Assembly: GCA_964576925.1 (NCBI GenBank) | Contig: CAZNWJ010000006.1 | Coordinates: 1 to 64,000 of the forward strand | DNA: 64,000 nucleotides | Direction: 5' to 3' | Source of the DNA: JADJGC01 sp964576925 | GTDB lineage: Bacteria > Zixibacteria > MSB-5A5 > CAIYYT01 | In this document: in pieces, positions 19,064 through 26,753 of the stretch | Numbering within the stretch: the stretch's first letter is position 1 | Layout of the letters: every line of letters starts with the position of its first letter | Notes under the pieces: model-generated | Databases searched by the model: none | What the model was told of the DNA's origin: nothing | What the model saw: the letters and a program-made list of their open reading frames with translations, nothing else | Translations under genes and position numbers: made by a program

Positions 19064-20719
19064 ATGCGATTTCTTGCCCTCGCTTTGTTCTCACTCTCGT
19101 TCACAGTTCACTCGTTTGCTCAGTTAGTCGACACCGCCTGGGTGCGAACTTTTCCTGCCGGGACAGGAAACCATGCGCAGTTGACTGCCATGGAACTCGA
19201 CTCCTCGGGCAATCCGGTTGTGATCGGTTGGACGAGTACACCCGCCACCAACGACGACTTCCTGGTGCTCAAGTTGCTTGCCGATGGCGACACCGCTTGG
19301 CTGAGGACATTCGACTTTGCCGAACATGGCGACGACCGCGCGACGGCGATTTCGATTGATATGTATACTAATGTGATGGCCGTTTCCGGAGCATGTGACG
19401 GCGGTCAATACTCTTCAAGCCTATTGCTCTCGCGTGAGGGTGGACTAATCGACACCGTGACGCACCAAATGGCGGAAGTCGTCTGGAACCAGCTTCTCCT
19501 TTATAGTCCTTTTTTCGAACACTGGGTTCTGGGAGTGGCGGGTGAAGGCATTGTTCCGGGGAACCATTTGATGGCCGAGAGGCGGAGCAAGTTCCCTGGG
19601 TTGGGGGATTCACAGCATCAGTTTGCCAAATTCAAGCCAGTTTGTGGTGCAGGAGTCGCAGTCGGGGTTGCCTACATGTGTGGAGCATCTTGGACGACCA
19701 TTGGTTGGAATATTGTAACAACCCGACTAGGGTTTTCCGGCATTGAAGTGGACACAAGCTGGATGCGTTTGGGGCAAGAGACTTTCCTTGAATGGATGAT
19801 TCCGTCGAGTCTCGCTCCTGCCGCAGACGGCGGTGTATTCGCCACCGGCCACTATCGCGAGACAATGGTCACGCCAGCCTATGAGTGGCACTTCAAAACA
19901 TACCGCTACGATGTATCAGGAGCAGAGTTGTGGACTGCTAACTATCAGACCTGCGGAGGTGTCTCCAGTGCCACTTTGGTTGATGCGTCGGGCAATCTCA
20001 TTGTCCAGGGCAGCGCAATGCCAACTTCGAATTGCGATGTGTCCACGGGCGATACAACTGAAATCTTGATCCTCAAATACGACTCCGACGGCAATCTCGA
20101 CTGGGATATCCGCTACTCAGCCCCCGATATCGTTCGCCACGATGTCGTTGCCGGCGCTGTCGATCCTGCCGGCAATATCTACGTCGTCGCCAATGTTTTC
20201 GCCGATCCTGCGGTCGAGGACTATGATGTCCTGGTAGCGAAGTTCAATACTGCCGGAGGCCTTGTCTGGACCTACACCTACGCATCAGGAGCCGGGGAGG
20301 ATGATCTGGCGAAAACAATTCGACTCGATGATGCGAACAACATCTATATTGGCGGTACATCGGCTGGAGACGAGTTATTCGTCATCAAACTCGCCCAAAG
20401 CGCTGTTGTCGAGGTCGCTGATGACGAGGGGGCAGTTCCCACCGCGTTCGAGTTGTCACAGAATTTTCCGAACCCCTTCAATCCGACAACTGAAATCGAG
20501 TTCTCCCTTTTGCGCTCGGGGGAGATCGAACTTGATGTCTTCAACGTCAGCGGGCAACTTGTTCGATCGTTGATTCACGAGGAGCTTGCGGCCGGACGAC
20601 ATCGCGTCGCCTGGGACGCAACCGATAACTCCGGACGGGCGGTCGCGAGTGGCGTTTACTTCTACCGGATCTCTACAGCAGGCTCGGCGGAGTCGCGCAA
20701 GATGCTGCTGCTACGTTGA
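19064..20719 (+). CDS. Secreted protein with C-terminal FlgD-Ig / type IX sorting-like domain
   Basis: The start is ATG 19064 behind GAGG; the ATG-less extension to 19037 is unlikely. The signal peptide is MRFLALALFSLSFTVHSFAQ. The body of about 440 residues is made of SBBP/propeller-like units such as MELDSSGNPVVIGWTST, VDPAGNIYVVANVF and DDANNIYIGGTS. The last 85 residues form the domain NFPNPFNPTTEIEFSL...GQLVRSL...GRHRVAWDATDNSGRAVASG, then VYFYRI and SRKMLLLR. This is the FlgD-like Ig / T9SS type A sorting signature common in FCB bacteria. The protein is probably exported and attached to the surface. Confidence 0.85.
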   Translation: MRFLALALFSLSFTVHSFAQLVDTAWVRTFPAGTGNHAQLTAMELDSSGNPVVIGWTSTPATNDDFLVLKLLADGDTAWLRTFDFAEHGDDRATAISIDMYTNVMAVSGACDGGQYSSSLLLSREGGLIDTVTHQMAEVVWNQLLLYSPFFEHWVLGVAGEGIVPGNHLMAERRSKFPGLGDSQHQFAKFKPVCGAGVAVGVAYMCGASWTTIGWNIVTTRLGFSGIEVDTSWMRLGQETFLEWMIPSSLAPAADGGVFATGHYRETMVTPAYEWHFKTYRYDVSGAELWTANYQTCGGVSSATLVDASGNLIVQGSAMPTSNCDVSTGDTTEILILKYDSDGNLDWDIRYSAPDIVRHDVVAGAVDPAGNIYVVANVFADPAVEDYDVLVAKFNTAGGLVWTYTYASGAGEDDLAKTIRLDDANNIYIGGTSAGDELFVIKLAQSAVVEVADDEGAVPTAFELSQNFPNPFNPTTEIEFSLLRSGEIELDVFNVSGQLVRSLIHEELAAGRHRVAWDATDNSGRAVASGVYFYRISTAGSAESRKMLLLR

Positions 20720-20883
20720 CGGTCTGTTCAGCCGATGGCAAACCCAACCGTTCGATTTTCATTGTTGAAGTGCTTATCACAGCCGTGCGATTTAGCTCAT
20801 CAGTTTAAATAACCTCCGTAATGCATTGAATGACAATTGTTTTGTCTTCCTGGCGGTCGGCCACACGAATTGCCATTTTGTGA

Positions 20884-20913
20884 TTGCGTAGACTAATTGT
20901 GTCCACGTATAAT
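20884..20913 (+). promoter_or_regulatory. Sigma-70-type promoter
   Basis: TTGCGT at 20884-20889, 18 bases, then a perfect TATAAT at 20908-20913. It precedes the gene at 21015 by about 100 bases, within a 295-base gap that holds no other gene. Confidence 0.5.
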
Positions 20914-21014
20914 GACACTAACAAGGTAACTCGTTTGTAGAATTCCTGGATCGCCTTAGTGGGTACTTACAAGGCGATTCAGCCAGGGTCAAGAATCAAT
21001 AGGAGGAGACTCGA

Positions 21015-21494
21015 ATGAAACCAAGGACGTTTTTTGTCACTTTCGCCCTGATCATGGTGGCGGTTGCCGCCTTCGTGGTCGCCGGCGAAAAGCCGTGGCT
21101 CGACATGCAAAACTGCGATTTCTGCAAGCCGTGGACGGCCAACGGGCTGATGACCGTCATGACGCACGAGCAAATCCCGCTCTCTAACGGCGTGCTCTGC
21201 CTGTCGACGGTACCGGCTGAGCGCTTTGAGGAGTTCAAGAAGACCAGCGCCATGATGCACCAGATCGGCGAGCGCGCCGCCAAGGGTGAAAAAGTCACCA
21301 TGTGCGGAAGCTGCGAGACGATGGGTAGTTTCTTTGGTCGCGGTGCCGCGTACGAAGAGGTCTGGACTAAGAACGGCTCGGCTATGATCTTCACTTCCAG
21401 CGACACAGCCCTCGTAGCTGAGATGCACAATTGGGTGAAGAAGAACGATGAAGAGTTCGCCAAGATGATGAGCTCCGTTGAGAAGAAGAAGTAA
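21015..21494 (+). CDS. Secreted Cys-motif protein of unknown function
   Basis: A 159-residue protein starting at ATG 21015 behind AGGAGGAG. A signal peptide (KPRTFFVTFALIMVAVAAFVVAG) leads into a mature chain with two Cys pairs: CDFC near residue 36 and CGSC near residue 97, the latter in KVTMCGSCETMGSFFGRGA. These could bind metal or form disulfides. The tail is helical and lysine-rich. The gene has its own promoter and terminator, so it is a single-gene unit. I do not recognise a named family; homologues with the same CxxC pairs seem plausible in other FCB genomes. Confidence 0.75.
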   Translation: MKPRTFFVTFALIMVAVAAFVVAGEKPWLDMQNCDFCKPWTANGLMTVMTHEQIPLSNGVLCLSTVPAERFEEFKKTSAMMHQIGERAAKGEKVTMCGSCETMGSFFGRGAAYEEVWTKNGSAMIFTSSDTALVAEMHNWVKKNDEEFAKMMSSVEKKK

Positions 21495-21517
21495 CCGCAA
21501 GTAGATCCGAAATCAGG

Positions 21518-21548
21518 CGGCAGGGACGATAAGTCTCTGCCGTTTTCT
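21518..21548 (+). terminator. Rho-independent terminator
   Basis: CGGCAGGGAC at 21518-21527 pairs with GTCTCTGCCG at 21533-21542 (one mismatch), followed by TTTTCT. It ends the gene at 21015-21494. Confidence 0.75.
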
Positions 21549-21562
21549 ATTGCGCTCTACAC

Positions 21563-21952
21563 TCAGCCTCGATTGACGCGGCGGCGGATTAACGATCCGA
21601 TAAAAGCCCCCAGCAGGGACATCGGTCCGGTGAGTATTCCGGCAATAACGATCTCAAAGGGCCACAGATTGTGGCTCGTTGGGTCAGCGATGACTTCGAC
21701 AATCACTCGAAACACGACCGCAAGCGGCCCACCCGCGGCGACGCCGGCGCCACGCAGCAATGCAGTCTGGATATTCCGGTGGGAGAAAAGCGCACCAAGC
21801 ACCAAGCTGATGGTCAGCCAGGGAGCGATCAGAGGCACAAAGTCAGCTTGGGAATAGGGAATTCGCCAGTGGAAGAAACCCAGAAGCAACGTTGAAGTCA
21901 GGGCGGCAATCGCCGGAATTCGAAGCTCGCTATTCTTGTTTGAGGCAGTCAT
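21563..21952 (-). CDS. Four-helix membrane protein of unknown function
   Basis: A 129-residue protein with four hydrophobic segments: IPAIAALTSTLLLGFFHW, FVPLIAPWLTISLVLGALF, GAGVAAGGPLAVVFRVIVEV and PFEIVIAGILTGPMSLLGAFIG. It ends SLIRRRVNRG. No family is recognised. A perfect 20-base palindrome lies 9 bases upstream of its start, so its translation or transcription may be controlled there. It shares direction with the gene at 22049-22531. Confidence 0.65.
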   Translation of the reverse strand: MTASNKNSELRIPAIAALTSTLLLGFFHWRIPYSQADFVPLIAPWLTISLVLGALFSHRNIQTALLRGAGVAAGGPLAVVFRVIVEVIADPTSHNLWPFEIVIAGILTGPMSLLGAFIGSLIRRRVNRG

Positions 21953-21960
21953 GATGGCAT

Positions 21961-21980
21961 TTAATGCAGCGCTGCATTAA
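21961..21980. promoter_or_regulatory. Perfect 20-bp palindrome, candidate operator
   Basis: TTAATGCAGCGCTGCATTAA reads the same on both strands with no spacer. It sits just before the start codon of the minus-strand gene ending at 21563. A dyad without a loop fits a dimeric regulator's site better than a terminator. Confidence 0.5.
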
Positions 21981-22048
21981 ACACAACATGATTCGCCTTC
22001 AAAGAGATATCTGTTTCCGGGCGAGGGCAATAATGAGAAAAGACCCGC

Positions 22049-22531
22049 TCAGTGTGTCCTGCCGATACGCCGCAAAAACACCATGCCCACGGCGAGCAGC
22101 ACGATAACTCCGAGCACGATCCATAGGGAGGGTGATCCACCCAAATCGCCGCCCCGACGAGTGAAAAGCAACACGCCCGCAACGATCAAGGCGATCAGGA
22201 GCCCAATGATCGGTCCGACCGCATTGCCGACACCGAAATTCGTTCGGTACGGATCGATCGTTCCCCCTGAGTGCAGGGCGCGCTTTTCAATCCGGCGTTT
22301 GAAACGGATGCGGTAGTTATCGAATTTCTCGAGCATCTCCCAGCCGTTTTGCGCCTCTTCAGCGATCAGGCGCTTAACAATCTCGGGGTTATCGAAGCGA
22401 CCAATTGTCGAACGCACAATCTTGAATTCCCATCCATCGAGGTCGGCGGCGTTGTATCCACTCATTTGTTCTTCCTCCTGCTGCATGCGCTTCTGGTGCG
22501 CGGCGATGGCGGCATGAATTGCTGGATTCAT
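22049..22531 (-). CDS. Small protein with two C-terminal membrane helices
   Basis: The start is ATG 22531 behind AGGAGGA; upstream in-frame sequence is unlikely to be translated. The 160-residue product has a soluble N-terminal domain with WEFKIVRSTIGRFDNPEIVK followed by EEAQNGWEMLEKFDNYRIRF, a pattern like small DUF4177-type alpha/beta domains. Two helices follow (GPIIGLLIALIVAGVLLF and SLWIVLGVIVLLAVGMVFL). It is probably an inner-membrane protein with a cytoplasmic head. Function unknown. Confidence 0.65.
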   Translation of the reverse strand: MNPAIHAAIAAHQKRMQQEEEQMSGYNAADLDGWEFKIVRSTIGRFDNPEIVKRLIAEEAQNGWEMLEKFDNYRIRFKRRIEKRALHSGGTIDPYRTNFGVGNAVGPIIGLLIALIVAGVLLFTRRGGDLGGSPSLWIVLGVIVLLAVGMVFLRRIGRTH

Positions 22532-22728
22532 TTGTCCTCCTGCGCCGATATACGCCCTGCGGCACCAGAAGTTGCGAATTATGAGGAATCGAGCCTGTCG
22601 GAAACGACTTGAAGTCAGCGCTTCCAAAGGAGATATCGTGAGTCACGGTTGATACGCAACCGAAAGTGTCATTCTGATCCCGTTTGCCAATCGGGGTCGA
22701 GAATCTGACTAAGTTAATGACATTAATC

Positions 22729-22758
22729 TTGCGCGAGTATGGGGCGATAGAATAGTAT
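22729..22758 (+). promoter_or_regulatory. Probable promoter of the TPR lipoprotein gene
   Basis: TTGCGC at 22729-22734, 18 bases, then TAGTAT at 22753-22758, 40 bases before the start codon at 22798. Confidence 0.4.
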
Positions 22759-22797
22759 TGTGGAGTGTGCTATAGATGTTTTTCAAGGAGTTTTGAG

Positions 22798-24033
22798 ATG
22801 AAGCGCTTTTTGAGCTGTTTCGGGATTGTTGTGATTGGCATTCTTCTCAGTTGCTCACAGCATCAGACTCGTTCAACACGATTCACCGAGGCAAAGACCC
22901 TCTATTACGACAATCAACTCGATAGCGCCTATGTCGCATTTTCAGATGCCCTGCGCGCCGACCCACAAGATACCGAGTGCGAAGCCTATCTCGCGGAAAC
23001 AGCACGCAGGCTGAAGCGACATGAAGAAGCTGTTTATCACGCGTCAAGAGTGCTGGAAGCTGACAACTGCAATGCTTTCGCCCATACTGTCCTGGCAGCC
23101 GTCTTTAATCCGCTTTTCGGCGGTGAGGATGCGTGCCACTTCGATTCAGTCTGGGTGCGAGCTCACCGCGCTGTGGAGTGCGACTCCAGTGACGGCAATG
23201 CGTGGCTGCTCTTGTGGACTGAGGCAATTCGCCGCGGCGACAGTAAAGTCGAACAGCAGGCCCTCGAGGTGCTCAACCGGACCCACTTCTTCTCGGCGCC
23301 GGTGCTCGAATACAACCGTTGGGTCCTCGAGCAGTTGCCGCCAAACGCGATCTTGCTCACGAACGGCGATCTGGACACCTATCCGGCACTCGTGCTCCAG
23401 GCCGCGCGCGGCTTGCGCCCGGATGTCGTCGTTGTCAATCTCTCGCTGCTGAATACCAGTTGGTACGAACGCTACCTCGAAACGCGTTATGGCTTGCCAT
23501 TGCCGCTGCCTGACTCGCAGCTGGCTCTGGTCAAGCCGTTTCAGACAATGGATGGGGAAGTGGTGACAGTCGCTTGCCAGAAGCTTGAGGGGTGGGCGGC
23601 CCAGATGAAAGCGGGAACTCTCTCACGGCCCTTGACGCCCGGTCTGACGGTTTACAACAGCAATATCTCACCGCGTTGCCGCAACCACCTCAGGCAGAAG
23701 GGCGCCTACCTTGAGTTTGACCCCGCCTTGACCGCTCCCGCTATCAATTGGGAAACGGTGGCGCAGGCTCTTGATCAGGCACGGTTCGATCAGTATTGCG
23801 GCGATTATGCCGGCGCCGGCGATCGCAGTCCGATTCGTTCCCAGACGGCCAAATTCCCCGTGATGAACCTGTGCGCGCTCGGACTGGATCTGGCGCGCCA
23901 TCTGCGTGACTCCGGGGAACGCGACAGGGCCGCCGCCTATTTGGGACGAATTCACGAACTCGCAATCGCCAACGGGGAAGAGAAGCACTTCGCCGCGGAG
24001 CTTAACGAACTGGCCGACCTGCGGGTCCAATAG
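22798..24033 (+). CDS. TPR lipoprotein with a DUF2723-like C-terminal domain
   Basis: The start is ATG 22798 with AGGAG seven bases upstream. The 411-residue product has a lipobox (GILLSCS), so it is a lipoprotein. Residues about 30-110 form TPR-like helices (DSAYVAFSDALRADPQDTEC, HEEAVYHASRVLEADNCNAF). The second half contains ILLTNGDLDTYPALVLQAAR followed by GLRPDVVVVNLSLLNTSWY. This is very like the soluble C-terminal part of DUF2723 membrane proteins of Bacteroidetes, here without the membrane half. Role unknown; the position suggests an envelope protein of the periplasmic face. Confidence 0.75.
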   Translation: MKRFLSCFGIVVIGILLSCSQHQTRSTRFTEAKTLYYDNQLDSAYVAFSDALRADPQDTECEAYLAETARRLKRHEEAVYHASRVLEADNCNAFAHTVLAAVFNPLFGGEDACHFDSVWVRAHRAVECDSSDGNAWLLLWTEAIRRGDSKVEQQALEVLNRTHFFSAPVLEYNRWVLEQLPPNAILLTNGDLDTYPALVLQAARGLRPDVVVVNLSLLNTSWYERYLETRYGLPLPLPDSQLALVKPFQTMDGEVVTVACQKLEGWAAQMKAGTLSRPLTPGLTVYNSNISPRCRNHLRQKGAYLEFDPALTAPAINWETVAQALDQARFDQYCGDYAGAGDRSPIRSQTAKFPVMNLCALGLDLARHLRDSGERDRAAAYLGRIHELAIANGEEKHFAAELNELADLRVQ

Positions 24034-24071
24034 CGCGGCGCCGGACGGCTGCAAAGGCGATTGACAGAAAC

Positions 24072-24134
24072 CTCCTTTCGTTGCATACGTATACCCACCA
24101 AGACCATATTTGTGGGTTCAAGCAACGAAAGGAG
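24072..24134 (+). promoter_or_regulatory. 5' leader hairpin masking the ribosome-binding site of the VOC gene
   Basis: CTCCTTTCGTTGC at 24072-24084 is perfectly complementary (13 bp) to GCAACGAAAGGAG at 24122-24134. The second arm contains the AAGGAG that serves ATG 24140. Inside the loop a second hairpin forms from ACCCAC (24093-24098) and GTGGGT (24112-24117). The layout would hide the ribosome-binding site until the stem opens, as in an RNA thermometer, riboswitch or protein-bound leader. No U-run follows, so it is not a simple terminator. Confidence 0.6.
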
Positions 24135-24139
24135 CAATT

Positions 24140-24520
24140 ATGTCCGACGGCAAGCGTAACGCACTGAACTGGTTTGAAATCCCCGCCAGCGACTTCAAGC
24201 GCGCGACGAAATTCTACGAGACGATTCTGGGTGCCGCCATGCACACCACCAACATGGGCGGCGCCGACATGGCGTTTTTCCCCATGGATGAAGGCAAGGT
24301 GGGCGGTTCCGTGGTGCATCACCCGTTTATGAAGCCGAGTATGGATGGTACGACCGTCTATCTCAATGCCAATCCTGATTTGGCGCCGATGCTCGCCCGC
24401 GTTGAGTCGGCAGGCGGCAAGGTCCTCGTGCCGAAAACGGAGATTACTCCGGAAATCGGGCACTTTGCGGTCTTCGTCGATACCGAGGGCAACAAGGTTG
24501 CCCTTCATTCGCAAAACTGA
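24140..24520 (+). CDS. VOC family (glyoxalase-like) protein
   Basis: A 126-residue protein starting at ATG 24140 with AAGGAG upstream. It shows the beta-alpha-beta-beta-beta repeat of the vicinal oxygen chelate fold: NALNWFEIPASDFKRATKFY at the start, GGSVVHHPF, and GHFAVFVDTEGNKVALHS at the end. This subgroup (often annotated as glyoxalase/bleomycin resistance protein) usually has unknown substrate. Translation appears to be controlled by the leader hairpin that covers its ribosome-binding site. A bidirectional terminator follows. Confidence 0.88.
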   Translation: MSDGKRNALNWFEIPASDFKRATKFYETILGAAMHTTNMGGADMAFFPMDEGKVGGSVVHHPFMKPSMDGTTVYLNANPDLAPMLARVESAGGKVLVPKTEITPEIGHFAVFVDTEGNKVALHSQN

Positions 24521-24548
24521 CTTGTACGTGGTTTACTTCAGTAATGCA

Positions 24549-24576
24549 AAAACGGTCACCTTGCGGTGACCGTTTT
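24549..24576. terminator. Bidirectional terminator between convergent genes
   Basis: AAAACGGTCACC at 24549-24560 and GGTGACCGTTTT at 24565-24576 form a perfect 12-bp stem with loop TTGC and T-runs on both strands. It ends the VOC gene on plus and the ferritin gene on minus. Confidence 0.9.
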
Positions 24577-24608
24577 CTTTTCTGACTATTCGTTATTCGA
24601 CGGTACGC

Positions 24609-25103
24609 TTAGTCGCGCAGGTCGAAGATCCGGCCTTCCAGCATCATCAGGTGGATCTTCTGATCGCCGGCGGCACTGACCATATCGAGCAGCTTCTGGG
24701 CAGTCGAAACTTCCTCGATCTGCTCGTCGATAAACCAGGCGAGGAAGTTCTCAGTAGCCTTGTCGTTATTCTTCTCGGCGACATCGGCGCACTCGTTGAT
24801 CAATCGGGTGATCTTCTTCTCGTGCTCAAGCGCCGTCTCGACGATTTCCTTCACCGACTTGTAGTCGGCCTTCGGCACATCGAGTGCGGCCAGTTTCACC
24901 GGCGCGCCAACCTCGACAAGGTAGCCGGCGATCTTCGTCGCGTGGCCCATCTCCTCGCCGGCCTGCGCCTCAAACCACTTGGCGAAACCGCGATATCCCA
25001 TCGCGTGAAGATTGTAAGACATTTGCAGATAAATCCAGTACGAGTAGAACTCCTCTTTAACCTGGACAGTGAGCTTATCTGCAACGGCTTGCGGAATCAA
25101 CAT
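24609..25103 (-). CDS. ftn: Non-heme ferritin
   Basis: A 164-residue cytoplasmic iron-storage protein starting at ATG 25103 behind GAAGGAGA. The ferroxidase centre is complete: Glu in VKEEFYSYWIYLQMSYN, the EEMGHATK motif (Glu and His), Glu in VETALEHEKKI, and FIDEQIEE. Length and order match bacterial FtnA-type ferritins, which form 24-mers that oxidise ferrous iron and store it. No iron-responsive operator was recognised upstream. With the bacterioferritin at 39879-40376 the window encodes two separate iron-storage proteins. Confidence 0.95.
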   Translation of the reverse strand: MLIPQAVADKLTVQVKEEFYSYWIYLQMSYNLHAMGYRGFAKWFEAQAGEEMGHATKIAGYLVEVGAPVKLAALDVPKADYKSVKEIVETALEHEKKITRLINECADVAEKNNDKATENFLAWFIDEQIEEVSTAQKLLDMVSAAGDQKIHLMMLEGRIFDLRD

Positions 25104-25210
25104 TTCCTATCTCCTTCATTCTGAGCGTGCCGTGACGGCACGGTAAAAAGTCAATCGTCATTGTACGCGCTCGTCATGATCGCGATTTGTAGTAAGTTGG
25201 GCAAAAACAA

Positions 25211-26650
25211 TCAGGATCGGCTGATGAGGAAATCCAGCAGGCGGTCAAGGACGTGAAACTGCGAGTGCTGCGACCAGGCTTTGTGCATAGCCTTGATGGA
25301 CATTTGTAGTCTCGTTTCCGGCTTGCCCAGATAGTGCGCGAAAAGGCGGTGGAACTCCGTCGGGGTGTTAGCGATCGCTAATTCGGATTCATCGTATAAG
25401 CCGGCAAGGGCGGCTGGACAATCAACCACTTGGAAGGCACCGACAGCCGCCAGCACATGCGTTCGTTCATTTACCTCGCCAAACGTCTCGCGCTGTGCGT
25501 GCAGGTGAAAATTGGGGCAAATCGCCGCCATTCCATAGAGCAGGGCTGTGTCGCTTTGGCCAATCTTGCCGAAACGCCCCGGCCAGCCGGTGCCCGCCAA
25601 GATTCCTGTATGGCTGCGGACGATCGGGATAAGATAATCAGCCGTCTCATCTTGTTTGAGCGGGCTGTTCGTTCCCACGAACGCAAAGTCCCAGAGCTCG
25701 CGTCCCGGGCGGGCGAAATGAACCAACGGATTGAACGCGAAAGGCAGGGAAATCACTGGCGTGGTTTGGCGAGATAACACTGGATCACGCTGCGGATCGC
25801 GATGGAATGTGATCCGAAAATCGGCGTCGTGGAGTTCACCCTTAAAGTCCGAGCAATAGCCCAGCTTCAGGGTGTGATTCCGTTGATACTTCTCGACAGC
25901 GCCGAGAAAGGCCGGATCAGTCACATCGTCGGAATCCACAGAAAGCAAACACGTTGGCTGAAATTGCTCAAGTGACACTTTAATGTCAGATCGAGTGGTT
26001 GTCAGCTTCGTCGGTACGCCCTGATATTCGAGACATTGCTGCCAGCTTTCGTAGACGTAGTACAGCGCGCCCATCGTGACGTCTGGAGCGTGAAGCAGGA
26101 TCCTCAGTTTCGCGTCGCGACGTCGGTTGTGGTATCTCGCCAGCAGGTCCTGGCGCAGGCGCCGGCTCTCGGCGACCAGTTCGTGGCGAGCCGGGTCAGG
26201 ATGATTGGCTGAAAGCCATTTCAGGGACTTGACCAGTTGCCCCGTCTTGATGTCGGCATTCGTGTTTGCCAAGGTCAGCCGCCCGTAGGTGTCCGCGAGA
26301 TTCAGGTGCGCGTCGAGATAGTCGCTGCGGATGTCGAGAGCGCGTTGAAGCAGATTCATCGCTGTTTGATACTCGCGGCATTGGAAACAGAGCACGGCAG
26401 CGTTGTTTAGCGTCTCGGGATCATCGGGCTCTCTTTGCAGGGCTTGATCCGTAAAAATACGGGCAGATTTCAAGTCCCCGAGACCCAGGCAGCACTCGCC
26501 CATGAGCCGGTAGAGAGCAGCGGAATTATTGCCGTCACTCAAGGCCGACTCACACAACAGCGCCGCCTCGGAAACCAGTCCCTTCTGCAGCAGATCCTGA
26601 ATGCGGCTCAATGACAATGAGGCGGCAATTGTCGAAGTCGTGGGCATCAT
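25211..26650 (-). CDS. TPR protein with CgeB-like glycosyltransferase domain
   Basis: The frame extends further upstream but would run into the divergent SPFH gene, so ATG 26650 or 26647 is the likely start. The ~478-residue product begins with about 130 residues of TPR helices (SALYRLMGECCLGLGDLKSA, ETLNNAAVLCFQCREYQTAM, LDAHLNLADTYGRL). A glycosyltransferase-B-like part follows: KLRILLHAPDVTMGALYYVY, CLLSVDSDDVTDPAFL, LWDFAFVGTNSPL, and a C-terminal FGEVNERTHVLAAVGAFQVV then DESELAIANTPTEFHRL. This pattern is that of CgeB/spore-maturation-type transferases. Substrate unknown; it may modify a protein or envelope glycan. Confidence 0.75.
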   Translation of the reverse strand: MMPTTSTIAASLSLSRIQDLLQKGLVSEAALLCESALSDGNNSAALYRLMGECCLGLGDLKSARIFTDQALQREPDDPETLNNAAVLCFQCREYQTAMNLLQRALDIRSDYLDAHLNLADTYGRLTLANTNADIKTGQLVKSLKWLSANHPDPARHELVAESRRLRQDLLARYHNRRRDAKLRILLHAPDVTMGALYYVYESWQQCLEYQGVPTKLTTTRSDIKVSLEQFQPTCLLSVDSDDVTDPAFLGAVEKYQRNHTLKLGYCSDFKGELHDADFRITFHRDPQRDPVLSRQTTPVISLPFAFNPLVHFARPGRELWDFAFVGTNSPLKQDETADYLIPIVRSHTGILAGTGWPGRFGKIGQSDTALLYGMAAICPNFHLHAQRETFGEVNERTHVLAAVGAFQVVDCPAALAGLYDESELAIANTPTEFHRLFAHYLGKPETRLQMSIKAMHKAWSQHSQFHVLDRLLDFLISRS

Positions 26651-26753
26651 TATACTCTTCGGCAACCACGCGGGAGGCTTAAGCGCCATGCCATTCAAGC
26701 CGTTGCGCCTCATTGCCGACAATGAAGGAGTACAACTCCAACCAGGGAGAATC

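Noticed and set aside
24609..25103. Rubrerythrin as an alternative for the ferritin
   Set aside because: No C-terminal rubredoxin CxxC pairs, and the residue pattern follows FtnA.
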